From assembly GCA_008694505.1 (NCBI GenBank), contig VZDJ01004378.1, positions 4,323,014 through 4,387,013 on the forward strand: 64,000 nt of DNA. Direction: 5' to 3'. Position 1 is the stretch's first letter, and each line of letters opens with the position of its first letter. The notes beneath the pieces are model-generated. The model did not search any database and was not told the DNA's origin. It saw nothing but the letters and a program-made list of their open reading frames with translations. The position numbers and the translations under genes were made by a program. This stretch comes from Cyanoderma ruficeps. Its lineage: Eukaryota; Chordata; Aves; Passeriformes; Timaliidae. Below, piece by piece: positions 28,634 to 64,000 of this stretch.

Positions 28634-28690
28634 GTAGAACTGTAGATTCATTGACGTTGGAAAGACCTGTAAAATCACAGAGTCCAATAG
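28634..28690 (-). mobile_element. CR1 LINE remnant (3' end, minus orientation)
   Basis: A GTTGGAAAGACCTG core followed by ATCACAGAGTCCAA matches the reverse complement of the conserved 3' end of avian CR1 elements. Short and diverged. Confidence 0.6.
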
Positions 28691-31167
28691 TTAAAAATAT
28701 GTTCACTTGGACCTTGGTTCATGCCTTGGTTCATACTTCAGGGCCTAAACTCCTACTGGAGCCCAAAGTCTCAGTTTATCCCTATTGACCACATGTTGGG
28801 GATCTTCTACACTTGTCTTGGAGAGGGTGATCTAGCTTCCCATCTGGGAAAGGTAAAATACAGGGGTATCCTGGTCATTACTGAGATTTTCCACTATAGT
28901 TAATAGGGATGCAAAGTGGCCCAGGCCATGTCTCTAAACTTAGACTGCCATTTGGCACCTAGATTTGAGTGTGGTTATTAAAACAGTATCAGAAATATCC
29001 TTTAACAAAAAGTGAGCAAGGCAGTGTCTTACAGCCAGAATAATACAGAATCTAACCACTGACAGTAATTTCCTAGTAATGTCATAACCACAATTAAACA
29101 CAAAGTACGTGTGACCAAAAAAAGAGGCTATGGAGTTTTATGCATAGGATACTTGCAGAATTGTTTGGCATTGGCATGCAACTTTTCTCTTTGCTCCGTG
29201 ACTCCATTTCTAATTTAAAATAATTTTTAGTAATAAAAATGACATGATGTAGAACTTGTGTGGAACAGAAGTAAATGATTGCTAAGAAACGAGAGCTAAA
29301 TCATGGGTATGTTGTCAGGACAGTACTCAGGCAAATGTCATTGTTTGAATATGGGAGGCAAAAGAGTAATTTTGGGTTTGGTTTTTTTCTTGTGATGTTA
29401 ATAACTTCTGCTTTAAATGTGAGTTAAGACTAACATGACCAACAATGGTTGTTCCCTAATAAACAGGGAAAATTAAGGGTTTAAGTGAGATACATTAGCC
29501 TTTGGAAAATGAGTTTGGTTGTCAGACCTCTGTCCTAGGGGTAGTACATCTGTGAATTAAACCTCACTTAGTTCATCAGAATGGTAGCATTGGAGTGTTG
29601 TGCTGGGTCTGATGTGCCCTGTCAGGATCTCTGCTCCCAGAAAAGCTTCTTTGGGCAGGATGCTAGATAGCTAAAGTGGCTTGGAAAGATGCTGTGGTGC
29701 CAGGAACTTTCTTCCTCTGTGTGAGGAAAAGAGGAATATTGCTCCCAGTTGCTATTTTTCATCTCCAATAAAGCTCTAGCTAGTAATGATAACTATTTGT
29801 ATATCTCAGAGCCAGGAGGCTCATGCTCTTTTCACAGGCTCTTAGATTTCCTCACCAATTTTTTTCAGGATCTAACAGAAAATGAAACACCAGAAATGTC
29901 ATGTAGTAATCGAATACCAGTAATGTACAGGGCAGAAATGACAGAAGAGCATAAAGTAAAATGAAATAGTGAAAGGCTTGAGGTTTTTTAGTTAGTTGCA
30001 ATGACTGCTGTTATTAGACAGAAATTGTAGAAGATCACTTACTTAAAATAATAACTGAATGTTAATGAATAGTGCTGTCCTTACATGTTTGTAGGACTGA
30101 GCTTTCTTCCGTGCTGTTCTTCTAGAATGAAAAGGAGGAAAACCAGACCATGACAGATATTTGTTTTAGTGACTGAGTTCAGTTCCTGGTCCAAGAACCC
30201 CAGTTACATGAAATATTCATATCCTCAAAGAGAGGGGTTTGACCTCAAAAGTAGGTCTCAAATGGAGCTAAGATTATGTGGAAATCTTAACATCCAGGAC
30301 TGGGCAGGTGGCTTACTGTCTCACAGTAGAGAAAGAAATCTTGTGGAAATTAAAGCTGAAAAGACACTTCTGAAGAAGATAGGAAATCATTCCCATTATA
30401 GATTTGTGAACTGGCAGTAGATGATCAAGCTGTATTGGATAATCCTTTAAATATTATAGATCAGAAGAGCAATTCAGAGGTCGACTCAGGACTCAGAGAA
30501 GTTTGGACCTTGAAAGCAGGAAAAGAGAGCAGGCAGCAGAAGGGAAGGGAGATTTGTAGATGAAAGCAGCCTCTACCTAGGCTTTTACATAGAAGTACTC
30601 TCTCTTATAAGTTAAGTGAGACCTTTGGATATGTAGCAGCCTGTTTGTGGCAGTGACAGTAGCTTCAATCATGCTGCATATCTGAACATCTAAGTGACAG
30701 TACATGTGTATGCACAGAGAAGCTCCATCACAGGCACTCGGTAAATGGGATGTATCTGGGAAGTGTCAGCTCTGCTTTACACACTAAGCAGTCAATTTGC
30801 ACCTGAACAATAAACACAGCACAACCTAAGAGCTCTTCTACTGCACATATACACAACGTCTGTGCAGAGCACACGTTGCAAAGTCTACTCCTATGAGAGT
30901 TAAAAATGCAGCCTCTGGAATTACCTTTATCTAGTACCCTAATTTTGGATGAGAACATGCACAAAGCTGTTCTGTCCCTGCTTCCCAGTTCTCTCCCTAG
31001 AGAGAACTGTGCCTCTCATCCTTCCAAACCGCAATGCTGTATCACATTCTCTGTTTTATAGACAGAAATATTACAGATATGATTATATAGAGGGCAGTTT
31101 TCCTGAGGCAGAAGAAAACTCTGGAGAAATGCTTTGGGAAACAACATTCTTAGTGCCATAAGCAGGA
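28691..31167. other. Gene desert, between CR1 remnant and LTR
   Basis: AT-rich noncoding DNA, with no gene or clear repeat recognised. Confidence 0.55.
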
Positions 31168-31173
31168 GGCTGA

Positions 31174-31510
31174 TTGACATGCTCTTTATGCTAATTGTTA
31201 TCAGAAAGTTCTCAGTTCTCTGATGATTTTTGGTGCAAGAATTTTAATATTCTTAACCAATGAGCCCCACTGGACCCTTCCCTCAGACCATGCCTTAACT
31301 CCCCACCCACACCAGGGTGTATAAGTACCCCTGTCTGCCCCTGGACTCCGCCTTCGGCCTCGTGCCTTTTGCTACTTGTTGCTGCCTTGATCCTTGATAC
31401 TTGTTTGCTCCAATACAGTGGACGCCTTATTGTTTGTTATTTTTGTATTATTAAAATTACTTTTCAAACAACTTGATCAAAGTTGTCTTTCTCCATTCAA
31501 GTCGTTGTCA
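31174..31510 (+). mobile_element. Solo LTR of an endogenous retrovirus
   Basis: A 337-bp block flanked by a perfect 6-bp direct repeat GGCTGA (31168-31173 and 31511-31516), the target-site duplication size typical of several retrovirus classes. Its ends are inverted (TGACA from 31175, TGTCA ending at 31510). Inside, on the + strand, are CCAAT (31257-31261), TATAAG (31320-31325) and an ATTAAA poly(A) variant (31450-31455), in the order of a U3-R-U5. No primer-binding site, gag/pol/env or second LTR follows, so it is a solo LTR left by recombination. I cannot name the family. Confidence 0.7.
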
Positions 31511-31516
31511 GGCTGA

Positions 31517-34500
31517 GTCCCAAGGAAACTCAAAGGGAACTGATAGTCTGGGCCAGACCCTGGGAAGTTTCGTGATTATATGTGGCTAACATTCTTGTTT
31601 GCAGTTGTAGAACCTGAAAGGATGGTTCTGAACCTCATTCATGCCATTGTACACCTGGGAGGTTTAGTCATGAACCACGTCATCCACCCTTCCCCATGCA
31701 GGTGTTGCACAGACACAGGACTCAGCCATGCCTTACCCAGCTTACTGTTGCAAGAGGAGATGAGAAACAAGAAAGGGATGTTTACTGTAATCTAATGTCT
31801 TCCATCTATTATTATCTGGTACATTATACGTGATTCCGACCATTGTCTAAAAATTGTGAAATCCCCAAGAACTGGACAACTATTGAAACTACAGTTTTGT
31901 TTTTTACACTCCTAGTGCCTAAACAGAACAACAAAGCAGACTTTAAAAGTAATTTTTAAAGTATTTAAGGCTATTGGAGAATCACTAGCCAGTGATTACT
32001 AATAATGGGCAACAAATAATTTAGAGGAAGAATTAAAGTTGGTACTTAGCCCTTAAAAAATTGCTTGCTATTTTGCTATGATCTATATGGGTGCCTTTCT
32101 TTTTTAAAACAAGCAAATGCATATGGAGTTTCCAGGATTGGGCCAGAAAACAAATTTATCCCAAAATGCATTATTCATCCACATTCAGGAGCTGGCTCAT
32201 AACAATATGATAACATAACCTTTTCTTCACTTAAAGAAGATACTCTCTAAGCACTGGGGAAAAAAATGGGTTGTTTGAAGGACTGTCATCATCAAATAGA
32301 AAAGTCAAAGCCACTCTAAGAAATTCACTATAATTTTTATAAACAAGTCCAGATTTTAAGAAAAGAAATGTGCTCAGAAAAAAAGCATAAAATGTTTTTT
32401 CCCCACATTATCTCTTCAGAATTCAAAATCTCATTAGAGAATTATTTTGAGCTAAGGTTAAAAAAAAATTTGGTGCCATCAAGTGGAAATATTCTGTATT
32501 GCTGAGAAGAGCTGGCAAAGTGGCAGCACATGGATTTCATTAGATATACATACCAGCACTTTCAACTATTGCAATGGAAATGTTTTCCCCACCATATGCA
32601 TTATATCCTGGTAGAAAACTGCCCAGAAATCCCATCTGTCTACATGTTTTGAGAGCTAGCATCCTTCTCTCTTACACATGGGAAAAATTTCTTGTTTTTT
32701 GACAAATCCTATTTATGGCTGTCACTAAAGACTGTTCATAATTACCTTGCTAGTGATGTAGCAGTGTGCTGCTGGCAAGAATTTTGCCTATTGCCAAATC
32801 TCCATTCCAGAGCACAGTGGTCCCTTTGAGGCAGCTCTTCACCAGAGCCAGCCAGCAGCCAATGCTATGTGTTGAATTTGTTCCAATGTGCAGGGATTAA
32901 AAGTCACATTCCTTTGTATTTCTAAATTTCTCCAGATTTTTTTTTTTAAGGCAGGATAACCTGGCAGAGTTGAAACCCACCCTGACAAGTTCTTCTGCAG
33001 TGGTCCTTTGTGTTTTACCACTTTTCTTGGAGTACCCTGCTTTCACACTGGAATTGGCAGAGCATAACATCCCTTGGAGATGGGTAATACTTGACTGCCT
33101 CAGCTGCTTGTTCACTGAAAGTCAATTAAATTCCTTGGCTTTATGTTAGGGAGGAATTGCATGCAATAAGCTTCAGGTGAACATAGTTAGGGGTTCCCGA
33201 GGCCTGTCACTTAAATAGTACATTTCCTACCCTTTGGAGACTCCTTTTTCAATATTAAGACATCTGGATTAACCTGAATAACTCAGATTTGGTGGGTTTT
33301 TTCCTGAGTTTTTCCATAGCTATCCCAATTTTTTTTAAAATCCAGACATTTAGATTTTTATTACTCTAAAAACTTTTGTTTATAAAATGAAGTAATTTTA
33401 TTTTGGAATTGTATTAATAATTCAAAATAAACAAAATTTTAATTTTTTCTGAAGTGAGATTATTTCAAACTGAATTAGCAAAATCTTTGAACTATTTTGT
33501 TGAGAAACACTGGAAAACAATATTGGAAAACCCTTCACTTCTATAATTTCTTTCTGTCCCTTCTATTTCTGAACAGTTATTACATCAAAATGTGTTTTTT
33601 CTGTTATATTCAGGAAGACCACTCTTGTCAGTTATCACATATAAAGTATAATGTATTATGATGAACCCTTTCCAACCTAAATGATTCTTTGGTTCTGTTA
33701 TTAACTGCCATGATTTCCTTCAGGAAAGCAAAATTGGTGCATTGTGTCACTTTAATCAAATTCAGAAGATGGACTCTCTGTATGCACACATTGTACATAT
33801 ATATACATATGCATGTATTTATAAAAAAATACCCTCCAGAGTTTCTCAAGTCTAGCAAAATACTCTCCTAAAGCATTATAATATTCAGATGTAGACCAAA
33901 ATACATATTGTACTGTTTTGGAAAACAAACTCTAGTGTGTCATGCCATGTTTTCATTCCATCAGGTACATAGTGAAAGGGTCCCATTGATGCTTGTCATC
34001 ACATGTCACTGATGCTTTGTCACCACAAGGTTCTGGCTCCTGCTTTTTTTATTTTCTTCCATGATCATTATGGAGAAATGAACAAATTCTCCATGATTAT
34101 GATGTAAATGAATAAAGCACTCTGCATGAGGCTTGGAAACCAGAGCAGAGTTCTAGATCACCAGATGCCAAGCAAGATCCTGTCATGCTCCTGTGCCACT
34201 TCCCACCTGTTGCTGTGTCTCCTTGCACAGGGCTCTGGGGAGAGGGAAGCTCTGGAGCTCTATTGCAGTAGTGTATCAGAAAAAGAAACTCCTTAAACAA
34301 AGGTTATTTTCAGAGGGGCTGTTTCTATACATTTGAAGGGTTCTAGAAGCCCACTACATTCCAAAGTGGTTAAAAGGATGCAGAGATAACTGAGAATCGG
34401 GTCCCTTGGATCTCAAGGGAACAGTATGACTGTACTTGAAACACTAATTTACTGAAGCATTTTTTGAGTGTTGTATCTGGAGGAGAGACTAACTATAATA

Positions 34501-37500
34501 TGTCTGTAGGTATTTCAGGAAAAAGAGCAGATAGGACATGGTTAAATGCTTCAAAGAGCTCATATGAAGTATGTTTAACAGTGCATTTGTTATATATCCT
34601 CACCTACAGTGTCTTAGGGATATTGCTGTAAAGAAAGCATGTAGAGGTTTTTTATGCATACAGTAACAAATATGTAAACTGTAAGTCCTCACGTCAGAAG
34701 AACAATGCACTCTTGTAAAAAAAGATCGTGAAGTTGTTAATTCTTTGGAAATGTGGTTTGGTTCCTAATATTTGAAAGAGGCAGAGAAAATGGTTCCTGA
34801 GAATATTTTTACTTTGTTTTTGCCCATTAACAAGTGGAGTTGCATTCTGCACCTTGATTTTGATTGTTTAGTAGAATCTCTTTTAGCGGCAGAATAATTT
34901 TCTTATAAGTCAGTTAATTCATGTTGCTGTTCTCCATCTTGATTTTCCAAAAAGTGAATGCTTTCTTCTATTTTACCAAATAAAGTCACAGACATTAGTA
35001 ATTGGAATTCTATATCTATGTTAAAACAGTACCCCAATGAATAAAAAAATTGCTGAGGTTACTCAAAGATAAACAATATTTAATTTGTGAACTCAAAGGC
35101 ACACTTGATTCACTCTCATGTGCTTCTTTTAAATGATAAAATGATAAGCATTTACATTTTCTCATTAAAAAGGTACTGAGAACCAACCTATTTAACTCAT
35201 GATACGACCTCAAGGGCTGGTGTGCTGGTGTTTGTTTTGGTTTGGATTTTTTCATGTCTTTTTTAAAAATTTCATTGTTGTTGTTTTTGTTTTCTGTTTT
35301 GTTTTGTTCTTTCTATTCAGGAATTGAAATCAAGGTAATGGTTTAATGGTAGACTTTTATTGTTATGGACCTATTTGTCATCTTATGATATGGGATGTAC
35401 AAAGACAAGACACAAAGATTTGGTTTCATAAACACAATATAAAGCTTTTAATCCTTTCATTCTTATTAAACACCTTAAGTGGCACAGTGGGTTTCAGTAC
35501 ATTTTTTATCCTTCAAATGAGTCCACTGGATGTAGTTTAAATGTTTTCCCAAAGAAGATGAAGACACTGAGTATGGGTATGTACACATGCATGTGGTTAT
35601 ATGTGCATAGAAATGTGTTCACATATAGTCATGTGGTGGGTCTGTCATTCTCTCTATAATGGTTTTGACCAAAACAGATTCAAGATCTAAATATTGAAAA
35701 TTACACAGAAAGATAATGTACCTCAGTTAATGGTGTGTTTTATGATGTATTTTTGTCATATAAAGGTAATTTTTAAAGGGTAGCACAAAAGAAGTAGTTT
35801 TTGTCTCAGGGTCCTATGCAGATTCCTGGGCAAGTAGGGAAAAGTCACAGAGTAAAACAGGTGGATTAACATGATAGGAAAACCTTCAAGGCATTACTTT
35901 TTTTAGTCTAATTCCTGTTCATGGCCTTCATATTCCTTCTGTGGAAAGCTGTTTTTCATCACCACTGCACTCTTCCAGATGGTGGAGTGAAAGGAATCTG
36001 TATAGATACATTGACAGGAAGGCCAGGCAAGCTTTGTCACACTAACATGACTATTCAGGTTCTCACCCTAATGTATATTAGTTTACAGTTAACAACGGTG
36101 TCAGAACACTTACTGTAACACCCAGAAAGTTACCTAAAAGTGATTTAAAAGCCAGCTGGCCCTTGGATATACTGCCATTCTGATTACATGCAGGAATACA
36201 TTGAGAATCTATTTTGGATATCTGGTTGTTCTTGGGTCAAATTTCTCTTACATCCTGTGTTTCAGGACCTGTTCCAACATGTAGTTCTCAATGGATGTCA
36301 AAATCAACCATACTGACTGACACAATACTCTAACATGCTTTTTTTTTTTTTTTTAAATTAGCAATTGTGGCTTGAGCAGACATTTCCTTTTACTTTCCCC
36401 ATCCCCATACCACTTCACTCTTGTGCCTGCACACACCTTCTGTTGTTTAAGTCTCCTGACTTGTACTGACGAATGAGAAGTATTCTTATTAAAGAAATAG
36501 TTATTTTTTTTTTAGACAGCTCAGTTCTGGTTTATTTCATGGTTTGGAGATAATTTTGCTGGGTCTAGAACCTGTCACTATACACATTACATATTTTGTA
36601 CTATTTTCATGGTTTTTCCAAATGATTTTTATATCTCTCATTCTAAAAGTCCATAAAGAATCAAAAACTCTAACAAAAAAACATTAGTGAAGAAGTCTTG
36701 AACATCTGGTCTGGCACTGGTCTGAATGTGAATTGTGGGCTGGACCATAATTTTGTGCCATTTTTATCAGCTTTAAAATGTGAACAATCCACATTCTCCT
36801 ACAGCCAAATTGATAAAGACACTAATGGTACAAAAATGGAAAAAAAAAAAAAGAGTTTTTTTGTGATTTTTTTTCTCAGAAGAAGTTCAGCTCTTTCTGA
36901 CAAAGCTCACTTGCAGGAGCTAAGGCAGTGACAGCCATTATTTGCTGAAGGAGCCTAAGAAGCAGGGCTGCACTTTTAACACAGCTACGGCATAATTGCT
37001 TTAACAGACTCTTTAGGCACTAACCCCTGAATCTTTCAAAACAAAGCCCCAGTCCTGATTTTATTCATTCCATGGATCCATAATTAATGGCAGATTTTTA
37101 CTGACTTGAATGCCCTACTGGTGTGAGCATCGGTAAGTCTAATTAATAGATTCAATGAAGATTTTTATGAAAGTAAAAGTCAGGTTATTTTAGCTGAGCT
37201 GCTGTGGCTTCCTGTGGTGAACCTGGTACTCATCTTCTAATCACCTAATTCACTAATTTTCTGACTAACCTGACATCACAGGCTGTAATTTTCTGGGTTT
37301 GGGTTTATTTACAGAGCCATTTAAAGATATTTACATGCTGCCTTAAGGATTATAAGGATGGCTTTGAAAAGCATCTCAGTTTGATGCAGCAGTCTGAGTA
37401 TGCACTGTGAATGCAAGAGACAAAGTTTTACAGTGAACAGGAACATAAATGGTGCTACTGTGAATTCTAGTGTTTACGAATGTGAAGATATATCCTACAT

Positions 37501-39510
37501 CTTAGGTGTTACTAAAATTAGAAGGTCTTTCTTTGGGGATGCTGAGAAGGCAATTTTCCCCACTGGGCAATAGGAATGTAAATATACTCTCCACATGATT
37601 GTAGAGAGCACAACACTGTGCTGTTCAGTGATGTCTAGTACTCTGCTGTGAGGTCAGTATTCACAGTGGCAGTCAACAGCCACTGCAGGTAGTGGTTTTT
37701 GAATAAAAGGTCATGTTTTTCAATAGCCTCATTCTGACCGAAAGCCTGAAAGCTTCAGGGAACTTCTTGATCTCTGCAGTATAAAACCAGAATTAAAGGA
37801 GAAACAAGAGTTTAAGAGGTAGATGCACAGTCTGCAGGACTGAAAACAGTCTGAAAACTGACACAGTCTGTCTTCAGGACACCAAATCTTCTGTTCACTT
37901 GAGATGTAGGGAGAAACCCTACCCCAGCAGAAGTTGGTGTGAGTTTTTCATCAACTTCAACAGATTCAAGATTTATACTTGATAGTCTAAGAACAAAATC
38001 TATGAAGTCAACCTCTCTCTATGTGTTCTGAGAGTTTACTGTTACCATAATGGAAGTCAGCACTTCCCCTACAGTGCTGAGTAAAAAGCATTCCAGCTGA
38101 GTAAGAATTAGAACTTATAATTAGGGTTTTTCAGACCCACAATACACACAGACCAAAAGGTATTTATTACAGAAAATAGCTCTAATTCCATATTAGCATG
38201 TTTTGTAAAGTCAGAATTCCAGATTTGTTTTATTTCTTTTAAGGCATTCAGTCTTCCCTATCTGGAACACAATACAGTGCAGGTGGGATTCACCTTATCT
38301 GTCTTTACATTGTCACAGCATGAGGCCATGCTGGTTACTTAGGCTGCCTTTTTCTCTTTGAAGCATAATGGGAACTTTTGGAGTGCCCAGTATGCTTCAA
38401 ACAGAAGACAGTTCTCCTGGTCTGTTTTGGATGCAGGAAGAGATTCAAATGGTACTGATAAAATTCGCAATCTCCATTCAGAGGCATGGCAAATCTGTGG
38501 TAGAAATCAACTCTCCAAATGGCATCTTGGCAGTATCTCAGTCACACGCTTATTTGTTCTGTCCTTCCTGCTTGCACATATTGTTTTGCTGCTGGGTAAA
38601 GCCGGAGTCACCAAGTATATCTCTGTGACTAAAGAAAGATGAGCTTTGGTTTGCTGACTGTTTTGGCCCAGCCTGGAACTTCATTTCCCTAGAAGAACAT
38701 TCTAAAAGCATCAGTAAACTAAAATGTACAAACCCCAAAAATTTCAAATGACACAAAATACTTTGACCCCAAGCAAAGTGGTGTATATAGAGTTTTAACT
38801 AAAAGTGAAGTCTCTTTTATGTAGACAAGAAGGAATCGCTAAAAGTTCTCGCAAACAGAAATATGTTGAAAGTGAAATGCTTTAACTAAACTGAGGTTTT
38901 AGCCACTGTTCTATAAAATCCAGTTCTGTGTTTGCAGAGCTGAGCAGAGCTTCAACCCTGCATATATCCAAGCAACATTCTGTAATTAGGAATCAATCTA
39001 TCCTTCTCAGGTACAGGAGTTGATCCTTTGGTATCCAGATCACGTCAAGGGCCTCACAAAAGACAGCGAGAACTTAAAAAAGAAAAAAATTAACCACCAC
39101 CACAGTAGTTGGGGCATTTAGGGGTGTCTCGGATATGAGACCCTTCAGTTATAAGGAGTCATTCACAGATAGTCTCTTCCAATGTAAAAACCCGAAGGAG
39201 GCTCACCCTGGAAACCCTAGTTTGCTCATGCTTATGCTTTTGACAGGCTTTTAAGTCAGTGTTTCAAATTACACTGCAACTTTGAAAACAGCCCATAACT
39301 TTTGAGTAGAGTGCTCTAAGCATTTGGCTCGTGGCCAAAGCAGAACATCAACATAGGAGACGACACAGGGACACGTACGTTATCTCCGTAACTCGTCCTT
39401 GGAAAGGCTTGCGGCCTGGCAAAGCTTCCAAACTCCCAAGGAATATTCACAGCTAAAAGCTCTTGGCGAAGGAAGTCCTCTGCTCTCGGGTCACAATTAA
39501 GTTCATGCAA
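31517..39510. other. Gene desert, part 2
   Basis: AT-rich noncoding DNA between the LTR and the AASS promoter. Apart from a CR1 tail at 33655 and homopolymers near 36340 and 36840, no gene or repeat was recognised. Confidence 0.55.
33655..33703 (+). mobile_element. CR1 LINE 3' tail fragment
   Basis: CCCTTTCCAACCTAAATGATTCT followed by TTGGTTCTG resembles the CR1 3' terminus and its short terminal repeats (consensus-like CCTTCCAACC...ATTCTATGATTCT). A very short remnant. Confidence 0.6.
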
Positions 39511-40300
39511 GTGCCTCCTCCTAGCATGCCCCGCTGCCGGGATGTTTCCTGCTCAGTTCCCATAAACAGTTCCCCAGCGCATTTCCCTGAAGCGCCGGCC
39601 TTGCGGCCGCAGGGCGCCTGGCCGCGCCATTGGCGGGCAGGGAGGTGTATCCCGCGGCCGCCTCGCGGTTGGCTGCGGCGCGGGGCGGCGGCGCCGCCGG
39701 ACATCGGCTGGAGGAGGGACCGGGGCCGCACGGCCGTGCCTCCCGCTGCTCCGCTGCCCCAGGTAAGGTACGGCGCTGCCCGGCGCTCCGGCTGTCAGAG
39801 AGCGCTGCCCGGTGCCCGGTGCCCTCTCGCCGTGGCGCCGCTCGCTCACACCGCTTCTCCCCCTGCTCGCCGCCGCCCCTCTGCCTTTACCTGCCGCCCT
39901 CCAGGGATTTTTTTCCCCTCCCGCGCCCTGCTGGCGGGAGGCCGCTCGCTGTACTTGGCAGTGTCTCAGCCCCAGTGATGCTCGGGGTGTTGTGACCCGC
40001 TCCAGCACTGGCGAGGAGGGACCGGCGCGGTGCGGCCCTTCGGTCACTCGACGTGCTGGGGAGGCCGGGGAGGGTTCCCAGCGCTGCAGCCTTGGAATGC
40101 TGAAGTTAGTTTCACTTTTACAACGGGATATGGATATCTCTGTGGCTGAGCCTGAGCACACACAGAGAGGCATGCGGACGAACTGCTGGCCTGCCAGAGG
40201 TCACCCGACTGTTTGTTCCCTGCCCGGACGCCCCCGATCCCAGTGCGGGGCAGGGCACTCCCGCTGGAAGGCGTCGCTTCTCTCCCTGTTCAAGTCCTCT
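39511..40300 (+). promoter_or_regulatory. AASS: AASS CpG-island promoter
   Basis: CpG-dense block directly before AASS, without a TATA box, as is usual for housekeeping metabolic genes. It contains the probable noncoding first exon, which ends at 39762. Confidence 0.75.
39640..39762 (+). other. AASS: AASS noncoding exon 1 (start approximate)
   Basis: A strong donor, CCCAG|GTAAGG, lies at 39762/39763 inside the CpG island, 1.8 kb before the first coding exon. The exon's 5' end is a guess. Human AASS also has its ATG in exon 2. Confidence 0.55.
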
Positions 40301-41580
40301 GTGTGAGGGAAATTTGCTTCACTCCAGGCTTGGGTATGGGATGCAGCGTTTTAGTGCAAACTGCTCTCATAGTTGTGTTTTAGTGTGCAGAGATAGTGAC
40401 ATAGTGTGACAAGGCTTCCTGTTTTTTGGGAGGGATCATTATGCTCTTTGAGAACCCTCTTAGCATGCTGAAGAGAAGTGTCACAAAATACCTCCAACTT
40501 CAGTACAGTAACCTTTGCTGGTGGAAAAGCATAGGCATGGTAGGAAGACCACACTTGGAGCTGTTGTAGATGACTGTGTTTCCCTTCATGCCGTCCTTCG
40601 TGTGCTGGTCCCTCTGTTTCAGCAAGCCTGGTGTTAAACAGGACCTCTGAATTCTTTAGGTGTGTAGAGATTTTACAAGTTTGAGGCATGAGGACAAACA
40701 GGATTTTCCAAATTATTCAGATACAGAGATTCATGTATTATCAGTTAAAACTGTGTTGGAAACAAAGTTCACATTTTTGAAGCCTGTCTCTGAGATTCAC
40801 ATCTTTTTAATTGCATAAATATCTGAAGGCCTTAGGCTGCTGGATACTTGATGGTGGACCTGGCAGTGTCCCTGCAGAAATAAGCAGTGGCATGTAGGCT
40901 TCACTGGGAGTGAAGAGAACAAGATAGAAAATAAAGAGATTTTCCTCTGCAGTGGGAATCTGTTCTACTGAAGCTTTTCCGTTTTGCAGAAAATTCATAT
41001 TACAGCAAAAACCTGTTCTTGGTCACACATATGCTGACTGCAACTCAGTAGTTAAGGTCTTGACCTTATCTTCCATTTTTGGCCCATGTAAGAAGTAGTT
41101 ATGTAAAAATACTTAGTGCTGGGCTTTCTCTTTTAATCAACTGTTTGCCATACAGCCTGTGTTCTTCTTTCTTTCTGTGTGTTTGTTACTTGTGACTGTT
41201 CTTGATATAAGTTTTGATGGTCTTTGCATGGTTTATGGTGGCAAATGAATATAATTGGAAAATTTAAGTTTCCAGAATTCTTGTTAAGCCTGGTAGTTAC
41301 AAACTGGCTGCATAGAACACATTCCTTTACAGTAATCAAAACAATTATTAAAATTGAAAATTTGTCTCTAGGGCTACCTCATCAGACCAAGATGCAACAA
41401 AATTCACTGAAGTTGAATTCATGTCTCACAAAAGCAGGGTGTAACTAGAGTATGAAGTATCTGGTTTGTGTTTTACAGCAGATGCTAAAGGAGACCAGAA
41501 CTTTTGCACAAACAATGTCTGAATCATAGATGTACCTGTATTGTTTTATTACTTTGTCTTTGCTGCCATCAGGCGTTACC

Positions 41581-63695
<22,115 letters not shown>

Positions 63696-64000
63696 GTATG
63701 TGAGAAATTCTTTTTCATGGGTTTGAATGGAACAAGGCAGTATGTTTTATAAGCGTTAATTGGATTAGCTCATCTTCATTAAAAAGCCTTCATATAGGTT
63801 TTTAAATGTATTGTGATGATCCCTACTTCCCTAATTTATCCTTTTCTTTCCCTGTTACACTTTCAGTTTGATCTCAGTAGTCTGTCCTCCTTAACAGTCC
63901 TTGCCTTCAGTCACTTCCCTGATGTACATGCTGTGTGTGTGTAGTGCCTGGCTCTTCAGGAACCTCATCTTGATGTGACTGAAATACAAGTAATGAATAG

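Noticed and set aside
38358..38642. Two overlapping plus-strand frames of 94 and 86 codons in AT-richer DNA
   Set aside because: Somewhat long for chance, but no family resemblance, no codon bias and no splice context; not called as a gene.
39553..40306. 206-codon minus frame and 164-codon plus frame
   Set aside because: They lie in the AASS CpG promoter island and are biased in composition; the plus frames cross the AASS exon 1 donor.
41530..41580. In-frame upstream ATG extending AASS by 17 residues
   Set aside because: It lies before the CATCAG acceptor at 41572, so it is intronic.

Overview
This is vertebrate nuclear DNA, most likely from a bird. All three genes are intron-split with GT-AG (once GC-AG) junctions. 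CpG-rich islands alternate with AT-rich noncoding DNA, several short fragments resemble avian CR1 retroposons, and the AASS gene is compact. The genes are recognised from their protein sequences; the bird assignment is an inference from the repeats and compactness, and a passerine is possible but not shown.

Layout, all genes on the + strand: (1) 1-2940 holds the end of CADPS2: its last intron, a 56-codon terminal exon (1974-2144) and a 3' UTR. (2) 2941-11400 is intergenic and contains three CpG-rich blocks (about 4.8-6.6, 7.4-8.1 and 9.4-10.6 kb) with no recognisable protein gene; these are candidate regulatory DNA or noncoding-RNA promoters for the next gene. (3) 11.4-14.9 kb is FEZF1, complete in four coding exons (456 aa), with an EH1 Groucho-binding motif, six C2H2 zinc fingers, a CCAAT-rich upstream region and a poly(A) signal. 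Its first intron uses a GC donor. (4) 14.9-39.5 kb is a CpG-rich tail followed by an AT-rich gene desert with a solo LTR, CR1 remnants and a 26-bp exact repeat. (5) 39.5-64 kb is AASS: a CpG-island promoter with a noncoding first exon, then 21 coding exons covering residues 1-830. The last roughly 95 residues lie beyond the window.

The order CADPS2-FEZF1-AASS in one orientation matches what I know of human chromosome 7q31, so this is conserved synteny. The three genes do unrelated jobs: dense-core vesicle priming, forebrain and olfactory transcriptional repression, and mitochondrial lysine breakdown.

I found no clearly new gene system. The observations most worth checking are the FEZF1 GC-AG intron, a tandem duplication that creates an in-frame alternative acceptor before AASS exon 20, a solo LTR with a 6-bp target duplication, a perfect palindrome built from two TAATCT homeodomain half-sites, and the unexplained CpG islands upstream of FEZF1.
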